From positions 294,451 through 358,450 of the forward strand of contig NZ_LT891970.1 in assembly GCF_900186505.1 (NCBI RefSeq): DNA of 64,000 nt, read 5' to 3'. The notes below the pieces were generated by a model, which saw nothing but the letters and a program-made list of their open reading frames with translations, did not search any database and was not told the origin of the DNA. This document shows, piece after piece, positions 8,444 through 17,021 of the stretch (the first letter of the stretch is position 1; each line of letters begins with the position of its first letter). This DNA comes from Enorma phocaeensis. GTDB taxonomy: Bacteria > Actinomycetota > Coriobacteriia > Coriobacteriales > Coriobacteriaceae. Made by a program: the position numbers and the translations under genes.

Positions 8444-10060
8444 CTACGCAGTCTTCGAGATATTGACCTCGGAGTTCACGACATAGACCAGGTTATCGGC
8501 ACGCTGGACGAAGCCCTGGACGCTCTTGCTCAGGCCGTTCTTGGAGTTGGCCGTGCTGTAGACGATCATGGGGTTCTGCTCCACGATGAGGCGCAGCGCC
8601 TGCTTGTAGAGGTCCGCACGCTCGTCCTGGTCGGTGACCTCGAGCGCCTGCTGGAGCAGGTCGTCGACCTCGGGGACGCTGAAGAGGCCGGAGTTGCCGT
8701 TGCCGCCGATCTCAGCAGTGCTGAACAGCTTGTTCAGGAAGAAGTACGGATCGGGGTACCAGGTCCAGCTCATGCACACCATGTTGCACTGGCCAGACGA
8801 CGCGTTCGAGGAGAGCGTGGCCCAGTCGTTCTGGTGGATGACGAGGTCGATGTTGAGGTTCGCCTTGAGCTGCTGCTGGACGACCGTCGCCACGTCGAGG
8901 CTCGTCGTGGTGTTGCCGGTGAAGAGCTCGAGCTCGAGACCGTCGGGATACCCTGCGCCGGCGAGAAGCTCCTTGGCGCCCTCGGGGTCGTAGGACGGGA
9001 CGAGTTCCTCGACGGACTCATCGTAGCCCCAGCTACCACGCGGCAGCGGCACCGATGCGACCGTGCCGCCGCCGTACGGATAGGAGGCAGCGAGGATCTC
9101 GTCGCGGTCGATGGACATGAGGATCGCGCGGCGCACATCCGCGTTCGCGGTCGGGCCGTTCTGCATGTTCATGTAGATGTAGTTGAAGTTCATCCCCTCC
9201 TGCTGCTCCACGATGTAGTCAGAGTTCTCCGAAACGGTCTGCAGCGACTCGCCACCGAGGTCGGTGACGAGATCGACCTCGCCGGTGAACAGGGCGTTTG
9301 CCTGCTGCGTGGAGTCGGTGATGACCTTCCAGACCACGCCGTCGAGGTTCGGGCGCTCGCCCCAATAGCCCTCATGACGGGTGAGCTCGGTCTGCTGGTC
9401 GCGCGTGAACTGCACCATCTGGAAGGGGCCGGTGCCCACGAGGTGCTCGCCGAAGCTGTCACCCCAGCCCTCGACCTCCTCCTGCGGGAGGATGGCGTTG
9501 CCGCCGTCGGTGAGCGCCGTGAGGAAGGCGGAGTTCGGGGTCTTGAGGACGCACTCGATCTCGGTGTCGGAGATCACGTTGCAGTGATCGAGCATGTCGA
9601 GGCGGTTGTTGGTGGACTCGACGTTGGAGCGCTCGAGCGAGTACTTGACGTCCTCGGCGGTCATGGCGCGGCCGTCCTGGTACTCACCGGGCTGGAACGT
9701 CACGTCGTCGCGCAGGGTGAAGGTGTAGGTCATGCCGTCGTCGGACACGGTCCACTCGGTCGCGAGGCAGGGCACGATCTCGGTGAGGTCCATCGAGTAC
9801 TGCACCAAGGTGTCGCATACGGTGTTGATGATCTGCGACTCGTAGACGCCCGTGTACTTAACCGGGTCGAGAAGTGCCGGGGAGGCCGCGAGCGAGATGT
9901 TGAGCGTACCGCCCTCGGTGACCTCGGCGCTACCGGCGGAACCCGAACCGCCCTCGGAAGAGCAACCGGCGACGGAGAGCGCGGCGCCCGTGAGACCCAC
10001 GGCGCCGAGCCCGCTCAGGAAACCGCGACGCGATACGGTTTTGCTGGTAAGTTTGCTCAT
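8444..10060 (-). CDS. oppA: Peptide-binding lipoprotein, Tat-type signal (SBP_bac_5)
   Basis: Extracellular solute-binding protein delivering peptides to OppBC, 538 residues. The N-terminus MSKLTSKTVSRRGFL carries a twin-arginine motif, followed by a hydrophobic stretch and the lipobox SVAGC, so it is probably Tat-exported and lipid-anchored. The body has the family-5 features YSLERS and GTGPF. The ATG at 10060 is chosen over an in-frame ATG at 10081 because GGAGGGAATGGAAC precedes it and the signal fits. It is strongly similar in sequence to the second binding protein at 11843-13456. Confidence 0.93.
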   Translation of the reverse strand: MSKLTSKTVSRRGFLSGLGAVGLTGAALSVAGCSSEGGSGSAGSAEVTEGGTLNISLAASPALLDPVKYTGVYESQIINTVCDTLVQYSMDLTEIVPCLATEWTVSDDGMTYTFTLRDDVTFQPGEYQDGRAMTAEDVKYSLERSNVESTNNRLDMLDHCNVISDTEIECVLKTPNSAFLTALTDGGNAILPQEEVEGWGDSFGEHLVGTGPFQMVQFTRDQQTELTRHEGYWGERPNLDGVVWKVITDSTQQANALFTGEVDLVTDLGGESLQTVSENSDYIVEQQEGMNFNYIYMNMQNGPTANADVRRAILMSIDRDEILAASYPYGGGTVASVPLPRGSWGYDESVEELVPSYDPEGAKELLAGAGYPDGLELELFTGNTTTSLDVATVVQQQLKANLNIDLVIHQNDWATLSSNASSGQCNMVCMSWTWYPDPYFFLNKLFSTAEIGGNGNSGLFSVPEVDDLLQQALEVTDQDERADLYKQALRLIVEQNPMIVYSTANSKNGLSKSVQGFVQRADNLVYVVNSEVNISKTA

Positions 10061-10098
10061 GTTCCATTCCCTCCATTTCAAAAGGGGCTATTTCCACA

Positions 10099-10122
10099 GG
10101 TGCGCGCGGAACGTCGCGCACC
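10099..10122 (-). terminator. Terminator-like hairpin downstream of pepC
   Basis: Perfect 8-bp stem GGTGCGCG/CGCGCACC with an 8-nt loop, 15 bp after the pepC stop. It lacks a clear U-tract, so it may only partly separate pepC from oppA. Confidence 0.5.
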
Positions 10123-10136
10123 CGTGAGATACCACG

Positions 10137-11582
10137 CTACCAGGCTCGGTAATTGATGAATCCGTCCCAGGGGTCGACGTGCTCGACGGGCAGGGAGTCG
10201 CGCAGCTCGAGCACCTCGTCGGGCACGAACCGGCGCTCCACCACGACGTCGCCGCCGTAGGCGCGCCACCAATCGCGGCTGATGATGAGGTAGCCGTCCT
10301 TGCACTGGTCGGCACCCCAGCTGTTCTCCACGCGCCAGGCGAGCGGCTCCCCCGCATCGTCAAGCTGCACGCCCTGGAACACCATGCAGTGCGACAGGCC
10401 GGTGCCGTTGAGGTCGAGGTTGTCGGCGCGGTCGATGGACAGATCGATATCGAAGAGACCTTCGAGGTCGAGTGAATCGGTAGCCAGCACGCCCGCGAAA
10501 TCCGAATCGCCGCGCAGGGTGCGCTTGCCCACGTCGCACATCATGTAGGCGGGCACGCCGCCCTTGAGCGAAGCGATGACCGCCTGCTCGACGACGGGCA
10601 TCTCCATGTTGAGCAGGCGCAGCGGACGGCCGCCCATGACGGCGTCGAACCAATCGATGCCATACAGGTGGCCGAAGGGGCGCGAATCGCCCGGCACGCT
10701 CACGAGCTCGATATAATCGCCGGCATCGAAGTGCGTATAGCGCTCCAGGATCTCGAGCGGGGTCACACCGTGGTCGCGCAGGATGCGGCGGCCGTCGGAG
10801 GTGATTTCAACCTTGCTGGCATCGACGTCGGCATGCTCGCCGACCTCGAAATCGAAATCGATTGCCAGCGGCGGCTCGCCCAAGCAGCAGCACAGGAAGC
10901 GGTGCACTTCATCGAGCATGTCCGCCTTGGCCGCCTCGAGCTCCTCGTATGCGGCGCCCGCCGCAGCGCTCTCGCGCAGCTTGGCGGCATCGCGAATCAG
11001 GATGTCGCCCAGGACCTCGTTCATGTACTTGGTGTCGTGCGTGCACGCGGTCTCGGGCATCGCGTCCTTGGGCACGGCGCCCCACTTCTCCAGGATGCTC
11101 GCGCAGAACATGAACTGGCCGCCGTCCGCCGCGGTGTGGAGGGTGAGGTGGTACACGAGGCGGTCGTTCGCCGGGCGGTCCGCCGTCTGGATGATGCGCT
11201 CCAGGAAGGAGTTCGACTTCTCGAGCTTCTCGTAGAACGTGGTGTAAGCCTGGGAGAACTCGAAGTCGTCGACGTCGAGGATCCCCAGGGTGCGCGCGCG
11301 CACCACGTTGAGCGTCGAGAACATCCAGCAGCGACCCGACTTATGCTGGTGCGTCACGGTCTTGGCGGCCTCGAGCGACACGCCGTAGGTGTCCTTGTAG
11401 GCGCGGCACGCGCGCTGGTCGCGCGCCGCCGCTGCGATGCCCATCGAGGTCACGGCGTTGCGGGCGATGCGGTTCGCGCGGCTCGTGGCGAATCCCTCAG
11501 TGAGCGCGTTGATGCGCCCCGGATCGACTGCACCACCCGGAACGCGGTCGCAGACGTCGTTCTGGACGGCCTTGCTATCCAT
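10137..11582 (-). CDS. pepC: Aminopeptidase C / bleomycin hydrolase family (C1B)
   Basis: Cytoplasmic papain-fold cysteine aminopeptidase, 481 residues. The catalytic centre is complete: Gln79 and Cys85 in HQHKSGRCWMFS, His398 in LSHCMVF and Asn420 in WRVENSWG. The start ATG at 11582 (MDSKAV) has AAAGGACC upstream and is preferred to an in-frame ATG at 11615. Placed between two peptide-binding-protein genes, it probably degrades the imported peptides. Confidence 0.94.
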   Translation of the reverse strand: MDSKAVQNDVCDRVPGGAVDPGRINALTEGFATSRANRIARNAVTSMGIAAAARDQRACRAYKDTYGVSLEAAKTVTHQHKSGRCWMFSTLNVVRARTLGILDVDDFEFSQAYTTFYEKLEKSNSFLERIIQTADRPANDRLVYHLTLHTAADGGQFMFCASILEKWGAVPKDAMPETACTHDTKYMNEVLGDILIRDAAKLRESAAAGAAYEELEAAKADMLDEVHRFLCCCLGEPPLAIDFDFEVGEHADVDASKVEITSDGRRILRDHGVTPLEILERYTHFDAGDYIELVSVPGDSRPFGHLYGIDWFDAVMGGRPLRLLNMEMPVVEQAVIASLKGGVPAYMMCDVGKRTLRGDSDFAGVLATDSLDLEGLFDIDLSIDRADNLDLNGTGLSHCMVFQGVQLDDAGEPLAWRVENSWGADQCKDGYLIISRDWWRAYGGDVVVERRFVPDEVLELRDSLPVEHVDPWDGFINYRAW

Positions 11583-11740
11583 GCTCCACGGTCCTTTCGT
11601 TAACTTCACCTGCATATTTGCCAGCGCGATATGAATATGGCTCTAGCATGTTACCAGTAGACTATAAGATGAATCGTGATGTCTGCATACCCCTTCGCCT
11701 CAATTCACCCATCGGTAACACTTTATCCCGGCAAAGCGGC

Positions 11741-11769
11741 GGCGCCGCACGGTGCTCCCGCACGGCGCC
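11741..11769 (-). terminator. Hairpin downstream of the second binding-protein gene
   Basis: On the minus-strand transcript a 12-bp stem (11758-11769 with 11741-11752) closes on the loop GAGCA. Two of the pairs are G-U wobbles that become mismatches on the plus strand, so the structure is specific to minus-strand RNA, as expected for a terminator after 11843. Confidence 0.6.
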
Positions 11770-11842
11770 GTATGCATGCGCTTCCTCATGTCCGCTCGCG
11801 GCCTCGGGCCGTCGCGCGACGCTGGCCCGATCCGATCGGCCG

Positions 11843-13456
11843 CTAGGCGGACTTGGACATGTTCACCTCGGAGTTCACGACGTACACGAGCTGGTCAGCA
11901 CGCTGGACATAGCCCTGGACCCCCTGCGTGAGGCCCGTGCAGACCTCCTCGGTCGCATAGACCAGCATCGGGTCCTTCTCCACGATCTTCGCGAGCGCCT
12001 GCTTGTACAGGTCCGCACGGGCGTCCTGATCGGTCACCTCGAGGGCCTGCTGGAGCAGGTCGTCGACCTCGGGGTCGTTGAAGCCCGCACCGTTGCCCAG
12101 GGCCCCGATCTCGGAGCTCGCGAACAGCTTGTTCAGGAAGAAGTACGGGTCGGGATACCAGCTCCAGCCCATGGCGTAGATGTCGGCCTGACCGGCCGCG
12201 GCGATCTCGGAGAAGGCGCCCCAGTCGTTGGTGTTGATCTCGACGTCGACGTTCAGGTTCTCCTTGAGCTGCTGCTGGAAGACGGTGGCCACGTCGAGGC
12301 GCTGGGTCGTGTTGCTCGTGTAGTACTTGAGCGAGAAGCCATCGGGGTATCCCGCCTCGGCGAGCAGCTCGCGGGCGCCCTCGGGGTCGTAGACCGGCAC
12401 GGTGTCCTCGACGGCGGCGTCGTAGCCCCAGCTCCCCTTGGGCAGCGGGAGCGTCGCCTCGGAGGCCCCGCCGTATGGGTAGCCGGCGGCGATGAGGTCC
12501 TCGCGATTCACCGCCATGAGGATGGCCTTGCGCACGCGCTGGTCGGCGGTCGGGCCGTTCACCATGTTCATATAGATGTAGGCGATGTTGAGGCCGTCCA
12601 TCTGGTCGACGACGTAGTTGGAATCGCCCTGGACCGTCTGAAGCGACTCGCCCTTGAGGTCGGTGACCATGTCGACATCACCGGTGAAGAGCGCGTTCGC
12701 CGACTGGGTGGCGTCGGTGATGACCTTGAAGATCACGCCATCGAGGTTGGGCTTCTCGCCCCAATACGCGTCGTTGCGCGCAAGCTCGGTCTGCTGGTCG
12801 CGCGTGAACTGCACCATCCGGAAAGGACCGGTGCCCACGAGGTGCTCGCCGAAACTGTCACCCCAGCCCTCGACCTCTTCCTGGGGAACGATGGCGTTGC
12901 CCGCGTCGGTAAGCGCGGTGAGGAACGATGAGTTGGGACTCGTGAGCACGCACTCGATCTCGGTGTCGGAGATGACGTTGCAGTGGTCGAGCATGTCGAG
13001 ACGGTTCATGGCCGAGTCGTTAGCGGAACGCTCCAGCGAGTACTTGATGTCCTCGGCGGTCATCGCGCGGCCATCCTGGTACTCGCCCGCCTGGAAGACG
13101 ACGTCATCGCGCAGCGTGAAGGTGTAGGTCGCACCATCCTCGGAAACGGTCCACTCGGTCGCAAGCGCCGGGACGATCTCCGAGAGGTCCATGCTGTACT
13201 GCACGACCGTGTCGCAAACGTTGTTGATGATCTGGGACTCGTAGACACCGGTATATTTTGCCGGGTCGAGGTAAGCCGGCGACGATGCCAGCGAGATGTT
13301 CAATGTGCCGCCCTCGACGGTGGCAGAGGAACCCGATCCACCCGAATCGCCGGACGCGCAACCCGCCTGCATAAGCCCGGCTCCGGCAACACCCGCCATG
13401 GCGACGCCGCCCAGGAATCCCCTGCGGGTGATGCGCTTACTCGTCAACTTGCTCAT
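11843..13456 (-). CDS. Second peptide-binding lipoprotein, Tat-type signal (SBP_bac_5)
   Basis: Paralogue of the binding protein at 8444-10060, 537 residues. It starts MSKLTSKRITRRGFL (twin arginine), with the lipobox LMQAGC and the same YSLERS and GTGPF motifs. The two proteins align over their whole length with differences concentrated in the ligand-binding halves, which suggests a duplicated importer receptor with a second peptide preference sharing OppBCDF. AGGAG precedes the start. A hairpin at 11741 follows, so it is likely its own transcript, divergent from the DUF1177 gene. Confidence 0.92.
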   Translation of the reverse strand: MSKLTSKRITRRGFLGGVAMAGVAGAGLMQAGCASGDSGGSGSSATVEGGTLNISLASSPAYLDPAKYTGVYESQIINNVCDTVVQYSMDLSEIVPALATEWTVSEDGATYTFTLRDDVVFQAGEYQDGRAMTAEDIKYSLERSANDSAMNRLDMLDHCNVISDTEIECVLTSPNSSFLTALTDAGNAIVPQEEVEGWGDSFGEHLVGTGPFRMVQFTRDQQTELARNDAYWGEKPNLDGVIFKVITDATQSANALFTGDVDMVTDLKGESLQTVQGDSNYVVDQMDGLNIAYIYMNMVNGPTADQRVRKAILMAVNREDLIAAGYPYGGASEATLPLPKGSWGYDAAVEDTVPVYDPEGARELLAEAGYPDGFSLKYYTSNTTQRLDVATVFQQQLKENLNVDVEINTNDWGAFSEIAAAGQADIYAMGWSWYPDPYFFLNKLFASSEIGALGNGAGFNDPEVDDLLQQALEVTDQDARADLYKQALAKIVEKDPMLVYATEEVCTGLTQGVQGYVQRADQLVYVVNSEVNMSKSA

Positions 13457-13702
13457 ATCGACTCCTAACCCGACCGTACCGGTGCGCGAGGCATGTCGCT
13501 TGTTCCTGCTAGCGCCTTAGCGCACCGGAGTGTGGAACTTGTAGGTAACTATAGGGAGGGCGAACGCCCACCGGCGGGGAAACGCGTCAGTTCACCGTTA
13601 GGAAACAACGGGCGGCGCAACTTCACCGTTCCCAGACAATTCGGCACCCCCATTTGCGTTAGACTTTGCTCTCGGATATCTACTTCGATCGAAGGGAGCG
13701 CC

Positions 13703-14641
13703 ATGCTTTTGCGTCAACTGCTCGAAATCTACGACCTCATCGACAAGCCCCAGGCCAACGGCGAGGAGGTCGCCGAGCTGCTTCGTTCGCGTGGTGCGAC
13801 CGATGTCACCGTGGAGACCGTGGGCTCCGAGACCGGCAGCACCGACTGCATCAAGATCCTCATCCCCGGCTCGAACGGCAAGAGCCAAGGCGGAGACGCG
13901 CCCACCCTCGGCGTGATCGGCCGTCTTGGCGGCTTGGGCGCCCGCCCCGAGCTCATCGGTGCGGTATCGGACGGCGATGGCGCGCTCGCCGCGCTCACGT
14001 GCGCGCTCAAGCTCGTCGAGATGCACGCCGCCGGCGATGTCCTGCCCGGTGACGTCATCGTGGCGACGCATGTCTGCCCTGACGCCCCGACGCTCCCGCA
14101 TGAGCCCGTGCCGTTCATGGACTCCCCCATCGATATGGCTACCATGAATCGCATGGAGGTCGACCCGCGCATGGAGGCAATCGTCTCCATCGACACCACC
14201 AAGGGCAACCGCATCATCAACGTGAACGGCATCGCCATCTCCCCCACCACCAAGGACGGCTACATCCTGCCCGTTGCGAACGACCTGATGGATGTCATGA
14301 CCCGGGTGACCGGTAAGATGCCGCAGGTCTTTGCCCTGTCCCAGCAGGACATCACCCCCTACGGCAACGACCTTTACCACCTGAACAGCATCCTGCAGCC
14401 CACGACCGCTACCTCGGCCCCCGTTGTGGGCGTGGCCATCGCCACCGAGCAGATGGTTGCCGGCTGCGCGACCGGAGCCACCCACGCGAACGACGTGGAG
14501 GAAGCCGCGCGCTTCGCGGTCGAGGTCGCCAAGCTCTTCGGAGCCGGTTCCTGCAAGTTCTACGATGAGGGCGAATGGGCCCATCTCGTGGAGCTCTACG
14601 GAACCATGGAGCGCTACCAGACCATGGGCGGCGCAAACTAG
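13703..14641 (+). CDS. DUF1177 family protein
   Basis: 312-residue protein of the DUF1177 family, whose biochemical function is not established. Visible features are the glycine-rich segment VIGRLGGLGARPE (about 73-85) and a conserved VATHVCPDAPT region. No signal peptide or membrane helix is seen. The ATG at 13703 follows GAAGGGAGCG; an upstream in-frame ATG at 13493 lacks support. It is divergent from the peptide-binding-protein gene and followed by AroM, a pairing that suggests a role in handling imported peptides or amino acids. Confidence 0.85.
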   Translation: MLLRQLLEIYDLIDKPQANGEEVAELLRSRGATDVTVETVGSETGSTDCIKILIPGSNGKSQGGDAPTLGVIGRLGGLGARPELIGAVSDGDGALAALTCALKLVEMHAAGDVLPGDVIVATHVCPDAPTLPHEPVPFMDSPIDMATMNRMEVDPRMEAIVSIDTTKGNRIINVNGIAISPTTKDGYILPVANDLMDVMTRVTGKMPQVFALSQQDITPYGNDLYHLNSILQPTTATSAPVVGVAIATEQMVAGCATGATHANDVEEAARFAVEVAKLFGAGSCKFYDEGEWAHLVELYGTMERYQTMGGAN

Positions 14642-14654
14642 CATCGCATCTCGA

Positions 14655-14687
14655 GCGAGGGGTCCGCGCGGACCCCTCGCTGCTTTT
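14655..14687 (+). terminator. Intrinsic terminator after the DUF1177 gene
   Basis: An 11-bp stem GCGAGGGGTCC/GGACCCCTCGC with loop GCGC, followed by TGCTTTTC. Strong by sequence. Confidence 0.8.
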
Positions 14688-14738
14688 CATGCGAACCGCC
14701 GTTCAGACTGCCGGATCAAGCCGTGAAAGAGGCAGACC

Positions 14739-15410
14739 ATGAGATCGATCGCAGGAATCACCGTTGGCCAGTCGCCCCGGATCGATATGACAGACGACAT
14801 CCGCAGCAAACTCGCCCCCGGTCTCGAGCTCATCGAATACGGCGCGCTCGATGACATGACCCTCGAAGAGGTCGAACGCGAACTCAAGCCGCTGCCCGGC
14901 GACGAGGTGCTCGTGTCGCGCATGCGCGACGGGCGCCAGGCCACCTTCTCTGGCACCCGAATTGTTCCGCTGGTGCAGAAGCGCATCGACGAAGCCGAGG
15001 CCGCTGGTGCCGACGCGATCATCCTGCTCTGCACCGGCGGCTTCCCAGAGCTACGCCACAAGGTCCCCCTCATCATCCCGCAGCCCTTGTTCTACAGCGT
15101 CGCGCACGCCCTTGCCGGCGGGCGAACCATCGCTGTTATGGTCCCCGATAAAGCCCAGGTGGAGCAAGCGCGCGCATGGTGGGGCGACGCGGGCCTTTCC
15201 ATCCAGGTAGTTCAGGCTTCTCCCTACGGCGACCTCGACGCAATCGCGCGCGCGGCGCGCTCCCTGCGCGGCAGCAATTGCGCGTTCCTCTGCCTCGATT
15301 GCATGGGATTCTCCGTGTCGATGCGCGATATAGCGCGGCGCGAATCCGGTCTCGACGTGCTGCTCCCACGCACGTTGGTCGCAAGCACCGTCTCCGAGCT
15401 GCTTGGCTAG
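14739..15410 (+). CDS. aroM: AroM family protein
   Basis: 223-residue AroM-family protein. The N-terminus (AGITVGQSPRIDM), the cysteine motif LLCTGGFPEL and the LCLDCMGFS segment match the family, which resembles Asp/Glu/hydantoin racemase-fold proteins; its reaction is unknown. It starts at the ATG at 14739 after GAAAGAGG. Its place next to DUF1177 in a peptide-use island argues against a direct shikimate role despite the name. Confidence 0.85.
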   Translation: MRSIAGITVGQSPRIDMTDDIRSKLAPGLELIEYGALDDMTLEEVERELKPLPGDEVLVSRMRDGRQATFSGTRIVPLVQKRIDEAEAAGADAIILLCTGGFPELRHKVPLIIPQPLFYSVAHALAGGRTIAVMVPDKAQVEQARAWWGDAGLSIQVVQASPYGDLDAIARAARSLRGSNCAFLCLDCMGFSVSMRDIARRESGLDVLLPRTLVASTVSELLG

Positions 15411-15442
15411 TCGCCGCGCCCATCAATAGGGCGCGCGGCGAC
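15410..15442 (+). terminator. Terminator after aroM
   Basis: GTCGCCGCGCC and GGGCGCGCGGCGAC form a long GC stem with a small bulge around CATCAATA. It begins at the last base of the aroM stop codon. The U-tract is poor. Confidence 0.6.
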
Positions 15443-15494
15443 TTGGGCATCCGCTATTTGAATCCCTTTCGAATGACCCCAGAGCAAATAATTT

Positions 15495-15618
15495 CAGAAG
15501 TGAGTGCCTAATTCGAGAATCCCCGAGTAGCCACCTTTTTGCCGAAGAAATTATCTGCGGTTTTCCTGTCCAAAAACAGGGTCTACTTCGGGAGTCGGCA
15601 TTTTCGCACTCACTTCTG
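15495..15618 (-). repeat. Structured intergenic element, copy 1 (sub-type I)
   Basis: A 124-bp element bounded by the perfect 13-bp inverted repeat CAGAAGTGAGTGC / GCACTCACTTCTG. Read on the minus strand the inside contains GAAAATGC after the left arm, AAAACCGCAGATAATT in the middle (15555-15564 is the CTGCGGTTTT core on the plus strand) and GCTACTCGG near the right arm. These three blocks recur in order in copy 4 (51385), although that copy has a different arm sequence. No ORF is present. It fills the 303-bp gap between aroM and the next gene. Confidence 0.7.
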
Positions 15619-15713
15619 GAAAAGAATTTGAGTCCTTCGCGTAACCCACGCCTTCCGGTGAAGCAGGCGTCATTTATTCCGCCAATCCAACCGTGGGAAA
15701 CAGGTGTCGCTCC

Positions 15714-16769
15714 TCATCGCACCTCCCCGCACAAATCCTCCCAATCAATAAACAGCTCTCTTCTCAGCTGTCTCTCATGCTCGAGCAGGGCAGCCGACTT
15801 CTTTTGATACCTCGCGTGAAGCTTGTCAGCGGTTAGGCGGCGCACCTGTTCGAATCTATATTGATCTGCCAGCTGCTCATAGGTGAGAAGCGCCGTATCT
15901 ATGCCCATGAGCTGCAGGCCCAGCAGTCGGTTGGCATCGGCGCCCGTCAAACCGTATGGACCATGCACTGCTCGCCCTTGGCACTCATAGGCAAAATCCT
16001 TATGCCTATCATCTGCGGGAAACAATATGTCGACAATACCGTGGTCCTGCCCCGTAACCGCCCGGGCCGCCCGGCTAAACCGAACCTTGGAATTGAGTTC
16101 CACCGGGCCGAACCCCTCGCCTCCAAGCGAACGGCTGCCGCATAGCCGCATCACGGCTCTCGCCTCAAGGGGAGACGCCACGACCCCCTTCACTTCCTTA
16201 AGCGCGCGCTCGAAAACCTTGTGCCCCCTTCTGCCCCTGGTTTTCTCGCACATATCCCAAAGTTCCTCTATGGTTACCAAAGGGGGACGCATCCATAAGG
16301 TGCTCTGACCGGACCGGCCCGGGGCAAGCCTCCACGAGGCATCCGACAGCGCGCCCGCATGCTCGAGGTATTCCATGTGCTTCGGATCCGCCGCAAACAC
16401 GGTGAAGCGTCCCGTAAGTTCATACATCGCCATCACGAGCTGGATTATGCTTACACGCTGGGCTAATAAGAAGAGCGTTAAAGCCGGAGAGGCGACCTTG
16501 AGATAAGCATCGATATCCCAAACGCTCCCAACGGGGAGCTCACCGGTCCATAGCGTTCTATGAATGCCTTTGGAAGCGTGTCTAGCCCGCCTTTCGAACA
16601 CCAGTATTTCCAGTGGCGTCGTCAGGTAATGGAAATACGACTGCCTGCGCGCGAGCATGCGAGGGCCCAGCGCGCTCGTAACATCGAGCTCCTCATTGAC
16701 GAGCATCGCAACCTGAGGCGGAATGCGATGAAATTGAAAGGCCGTTCTCCCGGCAAGCACCATGTCCAC
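15714..16769 (-). CDS. Hypothetical protein with a PD-(D/E)xK nuclease-like C-terminal motif
   Basis: 351 residues, not assigned to a named family with certainty. The N-terminus (VLAGRTAFQFHRIPP) and the overall layout resemble abortive-infection AbiEi-like or DUF559-type proteins. Near 243-270 an IVDILF strand followed by DFAYECQGRAVHG looks like the Asp...Glu-x-Gln core of a restriction-endonuclease fold. The GTG start at 16769 has AAGGAG eight bases upstream. It stands alone, with lower GC than its neighbours and structured element 1 downstream, consistent with an acquired gene. The nuclease function is inference. Confidence 0.6.
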   Translation of the reverse strand: MDMVLAGRTAFQFHRIPPQVAMLVNEELDVTSALGPRMLARRQSYFHYLTTPLEILVFERRARHASKGIHRTLWTGELPVGSVWDIDAYLKVASPALTLFLLAQRVSIIQLVMAMYELTGRFTVFAADPKHMEYLEHAGALSDASWRLAPGRSGQSTLWMRPPLVTIEELWDMCEKTRGRRGHKVFERALKEVKGVVASPLEARAVMRLCGSRSLGGEGFGPVELNSKVRFSRAARAVTGQDHGIVDILFPADDRHKDFAYECQGRAVHGPYGLTGADANRLLGLQLMGIDTALLTYEQLADQYRFEQVRRLTADKLHARYQKKSAALLEHERQLRRELFIDWEDLCGEVR

Positions 16770-17021
16770 GGGCGATGCTCCTTGATTGGCGCATTGGAAA
16801 GATGCCTACCAATATCAGAGCGACCTTACCGAATCGTCAGCGGGAGTCTCCCCCATCAAACATCAACCCAACCGCGTTCGTCCCTTCATCTCACCGGAGC
16901 AGATAGAGGCACCCAAATCGAGGAAGCGGGTGCGCAGGACGCATCAAAACCTGCTGGCAAGCACTAAAAAAATCACGGAATCGCGGCGCATCGGCTGCAT
17001 CGAAGCACATGCGATATGAAC

